From: Fibrobacteria bacterium
Lineage (GTDB): Bacteria > Fibrobacterota > Fibrobacteria > UBA11236
Direction: 5' to 3'
DNA length: 58,702 nt
NCBI GenBank assembly: GCA_021155885.1
Contig: JAJNBB010000018.1
Location: forward strand, 1-58,702
In this document: piece by piece, positions 51,859-58,702 of the stretch
Layout of the letters: each line of letters opens with the position of its first letter
Numbering within the stretch: position 1 is the first letter of the stretch
Made by a program: the position numbers and the translations under genes
Notes under the pieces: model-generated
The model's database searches: none
What the model was told of the DNA's origin: nothing
Seen by the model: the letters and a program-made list of their open reading frames with translations, nothing else

Positions 51859-52851
51859 ATGGACAGCCTTGACGGCCTTTTGCCTCTTCCCGAAATTTCC
51901 GGCTCCGCACTACACGCTCCCGGTTCTCCTCTCGAAGCGATTCTCGATCTGGCCCGCATTCTGGCGCGGCGCGACTCGCCGGTTTTTCTTCAGGGCGAGA
52001 GCGGCACGGGCAAGGAAGTCCTCGCCCGCTTCCTGCATCGCAACAGCCCGCGCAGCGCGGGGCCCTTCGTGGCGGTCAATTGCGCGGCCATCACGCCATC
52101 GCTCGTGGAAAGCGAATTGTTCGGCCATTACCGGGGATCGTTCACCCACGCCGTCTCGGACCGCTCGGGCAGCATCCGCCAGGCGAGCGGCGGCACCTTG
52201 TTCCTGGACGAGATCGGGGACATGCCCCTCGAGCTGCAGGCGCGCTTCCTGCGGGTCCTGCAGGAGAAGGTCGTGCGTCCCGTGGGGGGCGACGAGGACG
52301 TGGCGGTGGACTTTCGCCTCATCTGCGCGACGCACCGCAACCTCGGGCTCGAGGTCCGCGAGGGACGCTTTCGCGAGGACCTGTTCTACCGCCTCAAGGT
52401 CCTGGAGTTGAAGCTGCCGCCCTTGCGGGAGCGGCCGATGGACATCCCGTTTTTACTGCGGGAGTTCCTGACCGAAATGGCCGGCCCGCGGCTCGCCCAG
52501 TCCGCGATGACGCTCGTCCCCGCGTCGCTGCTGCAATACCACTTTCCCGGGAACGTCCGCGAACTGCGCAACTTCGCGGAGCGTTATGCCGCCCTCGCGG
52601 AGATCGGGGGCACGTGGGACCATATCCTCGAGGGGCGCGCGGCGCTGTCGGGCAGCCTGAGGGAGTCGGCGCCGGAATACCCGGGAGGCATCCGCAGTTC
52701 GCGCCTGACGCGCAACGACGTGCTGTCGGCCCTGGAGGCGTGCGGCTACCACCGCGGCAAGGCGGCGGCGAAGCTCGGCGTCACGCGCAGGACGCTGCAG
52801 TACCACCTGGAGCGGATGAAGCGAGAGGGAAATGTAAGGGGAGGTAGGTAG
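51859..52851 (+). CDS. NtrC-type AAA+ regulator without receiver domain, degenerate GAFTGA
   Basis: 330 residues (ATG 51859). AAA+ sigma54-interaction-type domain: Walker A GESGTGKE (46-53), AVNCAAITPSLVESELFGH, Walker B TLFLDE (113-118), FREDLFYRLKVLELKLPPLRER, sensor II FPGNVRELRNF; then a Fis-type helix-turn-helix (NDVLSALEACGYHRGKAAAKLGVTRRTLQYHL). There is no N-terminal sensor domain. The sigma54-contacting loop GAFTGA reads GSFTHA (93-98): changed in two residues, so it might not activate sigma54 RNA polymerase in the normal way. Target genes unknown. Confidence 0.88.
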   Translation: MDSLDGLLPLPEISGSALHAPGSPLEAILDLARILARRDSPVFLQGESGTGKEVLARFLHRNSPRSAGPFVAVNCAAITPSLVESELFGHYRGSFTHAVSDRSGSIRQASGGTLFLDEIGDMPLELQARFLRVLQEKVVRPVGGDEDVAVDFRLICATHRNLGLEVREGRFREDLFYRLKVLELKLPPLRERPMDIPFLLREFLTEMAGPRLAQSAMTLVPASLLQYHFPGNVRELRNFAERYAALAEIGGTWDHILEGRAALSGSLRESAPEYPGGIRSSRLTRNDVLSALEACGYHRGKAAAKLGVTRRTLQYHLERMKREGNVRGGR

Positions 52852-52902
52852 GGAATTATCAATTGATAATTGATAATTCAACAGCGCCGCGGCGCCTACC
52901 TA
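52845..52902. repeat. Inverted-repeat element between convergent stops, GATAATT heptads
   Basis: Outer arms TAGGTAGG (52845-52852) and CCTACCTA (52895-52902). Inner perfect 12-bp inverted repeat 52853-52864 / 52868-52879 with loop GAT, made of GATAATT/AATTATC 7-nt units. Also a self-complementary GCGCCGCGGCGC (52884-52895). The outer arms contain the stop codons of both the regulator and the rhomboid gene. Confidence 0.75.
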
Positions 52903-53741
52903 TCCTTGTAATACTCGCTAATCTCCGCGGACTGCCCGTGCAGGCGGCGCTTCATTTCGCTGACGCGGTCCAGCCTGCGCTTTTCCTCGCGCGTGAGCGA
53001 ATGAATGCCTTCGCGGCCGATCTTCTGCAGGATGGGGTCGATGTCCTCCATCGCCTCCCGGAGCTGCTCGCCCTCGCGTTGCGCTTCCATCCACCGCTTC
53101 TTCACCTGACGGTGCTTCCATTGGGCCATCAGGCTCGTGTTCGGGCCCGCCGCCCAGAAGCGCAGGTAGATCCAGGCGAACAGCGCGCCGCCCAGATGGG
53201 CGGCGTGGGCGATGCGGTCGTTCGAGGTGATGAGCAGCAGCTCGATGGCGCCGATGATCAGCACCGCGTAGCGCACCGGCACGGGGAAGATGAAGAACAT
53301 CAGCAATTGCTGGTCGGGGAAGAAACGGGCGAAGGCCACGAGCAGGGCGAAGATGGCGCCCGAGGCGCCGACGATGACGGCGGGGTTGCCGGTGAAGCCG
53401 TAGAAGCCCATCGAGCACAACCCGGCGAAGACGCCCGCGGCCACGTAGAGGGTGAGGAAGGAGCGTTCGCCCATCTCGCGCGCGACGGGCGCGCCGAACA
53501 TCCACAGCATCAGCATGTTGAACACGATGTGCATCACCGAGCCGTGATCGTGTACGAACATGTAGGTGGCCAGGCGCCAGAACTGGAACTCGCGGGTCAC
53601 CGCCCAGGGATCGAGGGCGAGCCAGGAGGAAAGGAAGGCCCCCCGCGTGATGAAGTCGACGAGGAAGAAACCCACGTTGACCATGAGCAGCACGCGCACC
53701 GAGAAGGGCATTCCGGATTCGGGCGACAGGCGGTAGTTCAT
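52896..53741 (-). CDS. Rhomboid family intramembrane serine protease
   Basis: 281 residues. Six membrane segments. Catalytic Ser127 in VGASGAIF and His182 in IAHAAHLGG, plus HIVFNMLMLW (oxyanion-side Asn). A charged C-terminal cytoplasmic tail (about 80 residues, EEKRRLDRVSEMKRRL) is longer than usual. It cleaves single-span membrane proteins; the substrate is unknown. It follows coaD by 40 nt. Confidence 0.93.
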   Translation of the reverse strand: MNYRLSPESGMPFSVRVLLMVNVGFFLVDFITRGAFLSSWLALDPWAVTREFQFWRLATYMFVHDHGSVMHIVFNMLMLWMFGAPVAREMGERSFLTLYVAAGVFAGLCSMGFYGFTGNPAVIVGASGAIFALLVAFARFFPDQQLLMFFIFPVPVRYAVLIIGAIELLLITSNDRIAHAAHLGGALFAWIYLRFWAAGPNTSLMAQWKHRQVKKRWMEAQREGEQLREAMEDIDPILQKIGREGIHSLTREEKRRLDRVSEMKRRLHGQSAEISEYYKDR

Positions 53742-53781
53742 GATGGGCGGCCTTCCAATAATTAACCCGGCGCGGATGGAC

Positions 53782-54300
53782 TCAGCGCGCGAGCTTGCGG
53801 CGCAGGGTGGTTTCGACTTCGGGAGGAACGAATTCGGAGATGTCGGCGCCCAGCGCGGCCAGCTCGCGCACCAGGCTGGAGGCCAGGTAGGTGTACTGTT
53901 CGGAGGGCATCAGGTAGACGGTCTCGCACTCGGGGTCGAGTTTCTTGTTCATGAGCGCCATCTGGAATTCGTGCTCGAAATCGCTCACGGCGCGCAGGCC
54001 GCGGATGAGCACCTGCGCCTTGCGCTCGCGCAGGCATTCGACCATGAGCCCGGCATGGGACAGCACCTCCACGCCCGGAAGATCGCGGGTGCAGGCGCGC
54101 ACCAGTTCCACGCGCTCCTCGAGGGTGAACAGGCTGGTTTTGCGCGCGTTGACCGCCACGACGACGTCCACCTCGTCGAACAGCTGCGCGGCGCGGCGGA
54201 TGATGTCGAGGTGCCCGTTGGTGACGGGATCGAAGGTGCCGGGATACAGGGCTCGGGCCAAGGCGGGCTCCAGGGAGAAAGTCGGCCCCTGAGCGTTCAT
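53782..54300 (-). CDS. coaD: Phosphopantetheine adenylyltransferase
   Basis: 172 residues. Penultimate step of coenzyme A synthesis. Visible: RALYPGTFDPVTNGHLDIIRRA (TxGH nucleotidyltransferase motif), VVAVNARKTSLFTLEERV, IRGLRAVSDFEHEFQMALMN, SEQYTYLASSLVRELAALGAD. The N-terminus has about 13 extra residues before RALYPG; the true start could be later, but no other start codon is near. Follows rsmD by 23 nt, a conserved pairing. Confidence 0.95.
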   Translation of the reverse strand: MNAQGPTFSLEPALARALYPGTFDPVTNGHLDIIRRAAQLFDEVDVVVAVNARKTSLFTLEERVELVRACTRDLPGVEVLSHAGLMVECLRERKAQVLIRGLRAVSDFEHEFQMALMNKKLDPECETVYLMPSEQYTYLASSLVRELAALGADISEFVPPEVETTLRRKLAR

Positions 54301-54323
54301 CAAGGGCGGCTTTTCAAAAATAC

Positions 54324-54881
54324 TTAGTCGGAGGGACCGAAAACGGCCAGCGACGACTCTCCATACGCCAGGAGGCGGCCCTTGTCTCCCAAGGTGGCCG
54401 CCCAGTCGGGCGGGTTGCGGGTGGGGTATTGGACCACGGCCGCGCCCCCGGGCTCCAGCAGCGGGCGCAGAAGCTCCGGAAGGCCCGAGAAGTCCTGGCC
54501 GAACGGCGGGTCCGCGAACACGACCCCGAAGCGGGCCCGCGTGGCCTTACAGTACGCGCGGGCGTCCTGCCGGGTCCATTCCAGCGCCGCGGGGTCGGCG
54601 CCGCGCGCCAGCAGCAGGCGGCAGTTGGCTTCGAGCACCTTGAAGGCCGCGGGGTGGCTTTCGACCAGCACGGTTTTGCGGGCGCCCCGGCTGAGCGCCT
54701 CGAGCCCCACCGAACCCGAACCCGCGAACAGGTCGAGAAAGCCGGCGTCTTCGACCCGCCCGCGCAAGATGTTGAACAGGGCCTGCCGCACCTTCCCCGA
54801 CGTCGGGCGCGTCAGCCCGGCGCCGGCCGGCGTGCGCAGCACCGATCCGTTGAATTGACCGCCGGTAATGGATAACGCCAT
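54324..54881 (-). CDS. rsmD: 16S rRNA (guanine966-N2)-methyltransferase
   Basis: 185 residues. SITGGQFNGSVLRTPAGAGLTRPTSGKVRQALFNIL matches the family N-terminus; SAM-binding FLDLFAGSGSVGLEALSRGA; catalytic ADPPFG (usual DPPY). I start at ATG 54881; a longer frame to 54959 adds a non-conserved Cys-rich piece. Operon with coaD. Confidence 0.94.
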   Translation of the reverse strand: MALSITGGQFNGSVLRTPAGAGLTRPTSGKVRQALFNILRGRVEDAGFLDLFAGSGSVGLEALSRGARKTVLVESHPAAFKVLEANCRLLLARGADPAALEWTRQDARAYCKATRARFGVVFADPPFGQDFSGLPELLRPLLEPGGAAVVQYPTRNPPDWAATLGDKGRLLAYGESSLAVFGPSD

Positions 54882-55046
54882 GAGTCGAAAGGTAGCAGAA
54901 TGGTCCTGCGCGCACCCGTAGGGGCACGGCACTGCCGCGCCCGTGGTGCAAGCCGGCATGATACGTTTCGAACGAATGTTTCTGGATTCCCGGGAAGCGC
55001 CAGTGACCCTACGGAACGCGAGGCCCCGGGCGCTATCGTCCCGCTG

Positions 55047-56033
55047 CTACCTGGCAGGCGGGCTTGGCTGGGCCGGCGACCGGAAGGGTTGCCATTGCTG
55101 CGGCTTCTTCGGAGGCGCGCCGCGGCGGTACTTGGGCGGCGTGAAGGTGTTGATCCACTGGATCGAGAAAAGATGCGAGTGGTAGAATTCCTGGTAGGTG
55201 TCGTTCCGGTTTTCTTCGCGCGGCCGGTTGATCGCCTGCAGGTAGCCGTAGTTGAGGGAGAACCCCGACTTCCAGTTTTCGCTGACGCGCCATTCCTGGC
55301 CGACCCGCAGCATGAGGGCGGGGCCGATGTCGGTGCGGATGTTCTTGGCGTCGAGGGTGTCGGAATTGATTTTCTGGATCGCGACGATGCCGAGCCCGAC
55401 GGTGGTGCTGAACGAAATGAGGTAGGGGTAGATGATGTAGGTGGTGCCGATGCCGGCGATCAGGTCAAGGGCGTACTCGGCCCGGGCGAACCCGCCGACG
55501 TTGTCGCTGTCGCTCTGGTTGAAACGCAACTGGGTGTAGGGCGTGGCCCGCCCGTAGAAGTCCACGCTGAGGTAAAGCTGGTCGTGCAATTCGTCCTTGC
55601 CGAAGAAATAATCCTTGAGGTAAGGGTCGTTGTCGACCAGCCACCCGACGCGCGCGTCCACGACGCCGCCGAGTCCGCGCAGGTTGATTTCGGGGAAGGG
55701 CGGTTCGCTGGGGAAATCGATGTCGTTGCCGCCCGAGAGCGTGGTGTTGATGCGCGTGGGGGAGACGCCGAGGCCGATCGAGAGCATCAGGCCGTCGTCG
55801 AGGCGCGATTGCTCCTCGAGCCAGCGCTGGTAGCCTTTTTCCCAGAGGGCGTAGTTGCGCTCCCATTCGGCATGCTTGCGGGCCCATTCCTTGTAGGCGG
55901 GGGTCGCGGCGACTTCGGGACTGACCGCGTCGGTTCCGGTGCCTTGGGCGGCGATGATTTCCGCGCGGAGACCTTCCGCCGCGAGGACGGAAAACATCAG
56001 GGCGGAAAGAAACACCTTCAGGTTCTGGGTCAT
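55047..56033 (-). CDS. Predicted outer-membrane protein with N-terminal coiled segment
   Basis: 328 residues. Signal peptide ending LRAE. Residues 40-75 are a helical, aromatic segment (EWARKHAEWERNYALWEKGYQRWLEEQ); the rest alternates in beta-strand fashion (LMLSIGLGVSPTRIN, LYLSVDFYGRATPYTQLRFNQSD, YALDLIAGIGTTYIIYPYLISFSTTVGLGIVAI), suggesting an 8-10 strand barrel, ending in a Pro/Gln/Arg-rich tail after the last strand. The family is not recognised. The gap 54882-55046 to rsmD holds no gene. Confidence 0.7.
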   Translation of the reverse strand: MTQNLKVFLSALMFSVLAAEGLRAEIIAAQGTGTDAVSPEVAATPAYKEWARKHAEWERNYALWEKGYQRWLEEQSRLDDGLMLSIGLGVSPTRINTTLSGGNDIDFPSEPPFPEINLRGLGGVVDARVGWLVDNDPYLKDYFFGKDELHDQLYLSVDFYGRATPYTQLRFNQSDSDNVGGFARAEYALDLIAGIGTTYIIYPYLISFSTTVGLGIVAIQKINSDTLDAKNIRTDIGPALMLRVGQEWRVSENWKSGFSLNYGYLQAINRPREENRNDTYQEFYHSHLFSIQWINTFTPPKYRRGAPPKKPQQWQPFRSPAQPSPPAR

Positions 56034-56147
56034 GGACGGTTCTTCGGAATTCCTCGAAATATCATGCCGTCACGGGATGCTCAAAAGAAGCGGACCCGCG
56101 AAAAAGGCCCGAAAAATATAAACCGGGGCGGAGAGCGCTCTTTGCTC

Positions 56148-58061
56148 CTACCGGCAAAATGCCATTATGTCTAAAAAAACAATTTGGGAATCGGCGGCAT
56201 TTTCAAGCGATACGCGCTGAATGCCGAAAGGAGAGCCCTTCCAGTATTCATGTTCCAGAAAGGCGCGGAGGCGGCCCGAGGCGTCCGCAGCGCCCGGTTG
56301 ACCCAAAGCAGACCGGAGCCGGAAGGGCCGCGCCTCGAAGGTTTCCGCGCTCGTGGGGGCCGGGGCCGCCAGGCTTTCGAAGACGAATCCGGCGTCGGCC
56401 GCGGCCCGCAGGAAATGGCTCACGGTTTCCGCGAGCGAATCGCGGGACGTGACGAGGTTCGGAACCTCCGTGGAATCCGCCCCGTTTTTTTCCGGGGCGA
56501 GGAAGCCTCCGGAGAAAAGGAACTCGAAGGCCCTTCCCGCGGGCCGCGACTCGCTGCGCCGCAGGTCGATGCCCGGAACGAGCACGAGGGATTCCTGAAA
56601 ACGGCTCATGGCTTCCGAGTTTTTGGCGAGGCCTTGCAGCACGAATCCGTCCGGAGACGTGAAGGCGGCCCGCGAGATCCGGATGCCGACGCTGTCCGGA
56701 AGGATCGCGGTTTCGAGTTCGGTCAGCCAGGCGATCGCGGACCGTTGCTGGGCGGACACGATGCGCGAAGCCTCGTTCTCCAGGGCGAGGCGGACCGAAT
56801 CCACTTCGGGAGCCTTCGGCGGGCCGAACCGGATCGCGTCGAACGCGATGCGGCCTTGCACCCAGGCGGGATTCCGGATGGCGAGGCCCGCAAGGACCGC
56901 CGCGACGAGCAAGCCGAACGCGATCCAAAGGCGCTTCGCGGCCGGGCGCCGGTCCCCGCGCGGTTTGAGGGGCTTGGGCGCGCGTACCTTCCGCCTTGGC
57001 GGCGGGCCCGGTTCCCGCTCGGGCGCCGGAAGATGGCGCAACAGGTTCAGGCGCGGCCGCGCGGCCCCGGCTTGCAGATCGCAGGCGCGCAGGGCGAGTC
57101 CCACGGCGGCGGCGAACGGCGCGCCGGGGTAGGCGACCGGATAGGCGTCGGGATCGGGGCCTGAAACCTTGCGGAAGGGGTTCAGCAGGGCGAAGGGCGC
57201 CTGCATCCCGGTTTTCAGCAGTTCGCGAAAGTCCGCGTCGCCGGAGAGGTCGCCGCACAGGAAGATGCGTTCCGGCTCGGTCCATTCCGCGCTTCCATTG
57301 TGAGGAGCGCCGGCGGCACCGCCCAGCGCCAAGGTGATCATGCGCGCGCGGTGCAGCAAGTGCTCGGCGCGCTCATGGGCCTCCATCGCGTGAAAGGGAA
57401 CGTCCGGGCTTTCGCGTTGCACGAGGCCGCCCAGGTATTCGCCGTTGCGGGTGCGGAAAAGCAAGGTGGCTTCCGCGTCGGCCTTGACGATCACCGTGCG
57501 TTCCGGAAGGCACTCGGGGTAGTTGGCGGCGAACGCGTCCAGGGTCGCCAGCGCGTCGATATCGAGCGCCACCGGCGCGGGCGCACCGGCGGCGGCCAAG
57601 GCGGCGAGCAAGGTTTCGACCTCGCTGTGGCGGTAGGCGGCGGCCAGGTAGCGCTGCGCATGGGAGGCTTCGGCATCGCCTTGGGGCAGGAAGTCCAGCG
57701 CGTACCAGTCGAGAGGGCGGGCGAGGTATTGCGCCATGTCCCACCGCAGGGCGGCCGGCACGTCCTCGGTCTCTTCGGGAACCTCGGTCAGGCGCAGAAA
57801 GGCGTGCCGGAGCGGAACGGAGGCGATGAGCGTGCCGCCTTGGGGCCCGGCGCGGAAGGCCACCGTCCGCCGGAGAACCGAGCGGATGCGGTCGGCGTGG
57901 GTGGACGCATCGTCTCCGGCCTCGAGGGTTACGACCCCGGCGGAAAGGACCTGGTTTTTCGGGTTGCCCTCGGGCATCATCTCGACGAAGCGGAGGGTCG
58001 AGGGGCCGAAATCCAGGGCCACGACGCTGGACGCCTTGCCCATGGAGGAACGGAAGGCCAT
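56148..58061 (-). CDS. PilM-PilN-like fusion protein (type IV pilus / competence)
   Basis: 637 residues. The N-terminal 330 residues look like PilM, the actin-like ATPase (VVALDFGPSTLRFVEM, IASVPLRHAFLRLTEVPEE, ALDIDALATLDAFAANYPE, IFLCGDLSGD, NPFRKV). Then an Arg/Pro linker, one membrane segment (LWIAFGLLVAAVLAGLAI) and a PilN-like periplasmic part (AWLTELETAILPDSVGIRISRAAFTSPDGFVLQGLAKNSEAMSRFQESL). A further C-terminal region may stand for PilO. In most species pilM and pilN are separate genes. ATG 58061 with GGGAG before it is preferred to TTG 58079. Confidence 0.8.
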   Translation of the reverse strand: MAFRSSMGKASSVVALDFGPSTLRFVEMMPEGNPKNQVLSAGVVTLEAGDDASTHADRIRSVLRRTVAFRAGPQGGTLIASVPLRHAFLRLTEVPEETEDVPAALRWDMAQYLARPLDWYALDFLPQGDAEASHAQRYLAAAYRHSEVETLLAALAAAGAPAPVALDIDALATLDAFAANYPECLPERTVIVKADAEATLLFRTRNGEYLGGLVQRESPDVPFHAMEAHERAEHLLHRARMITLALGGAAGAPHNGSAEWTEPERIFLCGDLSGDADFRELLKTGMQAPFALLNPFRKVSGPDPDAYPVAYPGAPFAAAVGLALRACDLQAGAARPRLNLLRHLPAPEREPGPPPRRKVRAPKPLKPRGDRRPAAKRLWIAFGLLVAAVLAGLAIRNPAWVQGRIAFDAIRFGPPKAPEVDSVRLALENEASRIVSAQQRSAIAWLTELETAILPDSVGIRISRAAFTSPDGFVLQGLAKNSEAMSRFQESLVLVPGIDLRRSESRPAGRAFEFLFSGGFLAPEKNGADSTEVPNLVTSRDSLAETVSHFLRAAADAGFVFESLAAPAPTSAETFEARPFRLRSALGQPGAADASGRLRAFLEHEYWKGSPFGIQRVSLENAADSQIVFLDIMAFCR

Positions 58062-58132
58062 CAAAGCGCTCCCGGACAACGAATACGATAGCCTGCCATG
58101 GTGAAATTATACCTCTTTCACCTTCCTTCAAA

Positions 58133-58690
58133 CTACGGGCCGGGGATTCCCGAATCCCCGTCAGCGCGCGTTTTCGGGGCATCGCTTCCGTTTACCTGCA
58201 CGAATTTTCGCAGGGCTTCGAATTTTTTGGGACCGATGCCCTTGACATTCAAAAGATCCTCGGACGCGGCGAATTTTCCCTGGGACGCGCGGTAGGCCAC
58301 GATCGCCTTGGCCGTGGACGGGCCTACTCCGGGCAGGGTCGCCAGTTGCGCCTCGTTGGCCGCGTTCAGGTCGAGCGGGCGCGCGGGGCCGTTTTTCTTG
58401 CCGGCAGCCGCGCGCTTGCGCGGTTCCTTCTTCGTCCCCGTCCGGGTGAAGTCCTCCTCGGGGACGGCGCAGGGGTAAGTCCCCTCCGGCTTCGGCGCGC
58501 GTATCACCAGCGCGCGCAGCGAATCCCAATCCTCGACCGGGCCCAGCGCCACGCCCGAACGTTCCCAGGCGCGCAACGCCGCGCCGGCGGCCAGCAGGGA
58601 GAAAAGGATTCCCAGCGCGCCCTTTTCAGGACCCGTGAGGACCGGGAAACGCAGGCGGGAAATGATTTTCGGGAGACGGATTTTCGGCAT
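58133..58690 (-). CDS. ComEA-like helix-hairpin-helix protein
   Basis: 185 residues. One N-terminal membrane segment (LGILFSLLAAGAALRAW), a linker with Lys/Arg, then two helix-hairpin-helix units: LDLNAANEAQLATLPGVGPSTAKAIVAYRASQG and SEDLLNVKGIGPKKFEALRKF. ComEA proteins bind incoming double-stranded DNA in the periplasm during natural transformation. It lies 71 nt upstream of the PilM-PilN fusion on the same strand, consistent with a DNA-uptake or pilus locus that continues beyond the window. ATG 58690 is the first Met; TTG 58696 cannot be excluded. Confidence 0.85.
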   Translation of the reverse strand: MPKIRLPKIISRLRFPVLTGPEKGALGILFSLLAAGAALRAWERSGVALGPVEDWDSLRALVIRAPKPEGTYPCAVPEEDFTRTGTKKEPRKRAAAGKKNGPARPLDLNAANEAQLATLPGVGPSTAKAIVAYRASQGKFAASEDLLNVKGIGPKKFEALRKFVQVNGSDAPKTRADGDSGIPGP

Positions 58691-58702
58691 CCGCAAAATT
58701 TA

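Overview
The window is a high-GC, gene-dense chromosomal segment from a Gram-negative bacterium. Support for this is the set of outer-membrane beta-barrels, lipoproteins with lipoboxes, RapA, MurA and MtgA. The run of secreted DUF2341/LamG proteins with FlgD-like C-terminal domains, together with a subtilase that seems to carry a similar tail, suggests the FCB group. Fibrobacterota is my best guess, but this is inference: there is no rRNA or other phylogenetic marker I can place without a search. I see no CRISPR array, rRNA, tRNA, phage or IS transposase.

Layout. 1-10342: five tandem paralogous secreted proteins (DUF2341 + LamG + putative Ig + C-terminal sorting-like domain), several ended by clear terminators. 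10358-18042: housekeeping genes mtgA, secA, tmk, an S41 C-terminal processing protease and murA. 18202-23060: three tandem paralogous beta-propeller-like lipoproteins and an orphan ParA. 23374-25659: rpsF-rpsR-rplI and dapB. 25794-27778: two related DUF5683-like envelope proteins. 27944-29813: a leucine-type 2-isopropylmalate synthase gene behind a transcription attenuator with a Leu-rich leader peptide. 30010-35458: rapA, a lipoprotein with a possible clan CD peptidase fold, two tail-anchored paralogues and a 43-residue membrane protein. 35455-41962: a tryptophan locus on the minus strand (trpE, trpG, trpD, and trpC further along), interrupted by plus-strand genes. It carries three lesions: an out-of-frame deletion in trpE, a 71-bp palindromic insertion that duplicated the start of trpG, and a duplicated trpD tail flanking a lipoprotein gene.

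42016-51463: a subtilase, a gamma-carbonic-anhydrase-like protein, a glutaminyl cyclase, then a metal-uptake cluster (Cys/His-rich secreted protein, outer-membrane barrel, ZnuA-like protein and ABC-3 permease without their own ATPase, followed by a complete FecB/FecCD/ATPase importer). 51859-58690: a sigma54-activator-like AAA+ regulator with a degenerate GAFTGA loop, a rhomboid protease, coaD, rsmD, an outer-membrane protein, a PilM-PilN-like fusion and a ComEA-like helix-hairpin-helix protein.

A recurrent theme is intergenic inverted repeats whose arms are built of 7-nt tandem units. There are five copies of a GTTGTTR family and single examples with GGACGGG-type and GATAATT-type units. They lie just after stop codons, or overlap them. 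The most notable observations are these heptad elements, the leu attenuator with an apparently leaderless leader peptide, and the insertions in the trp locus.
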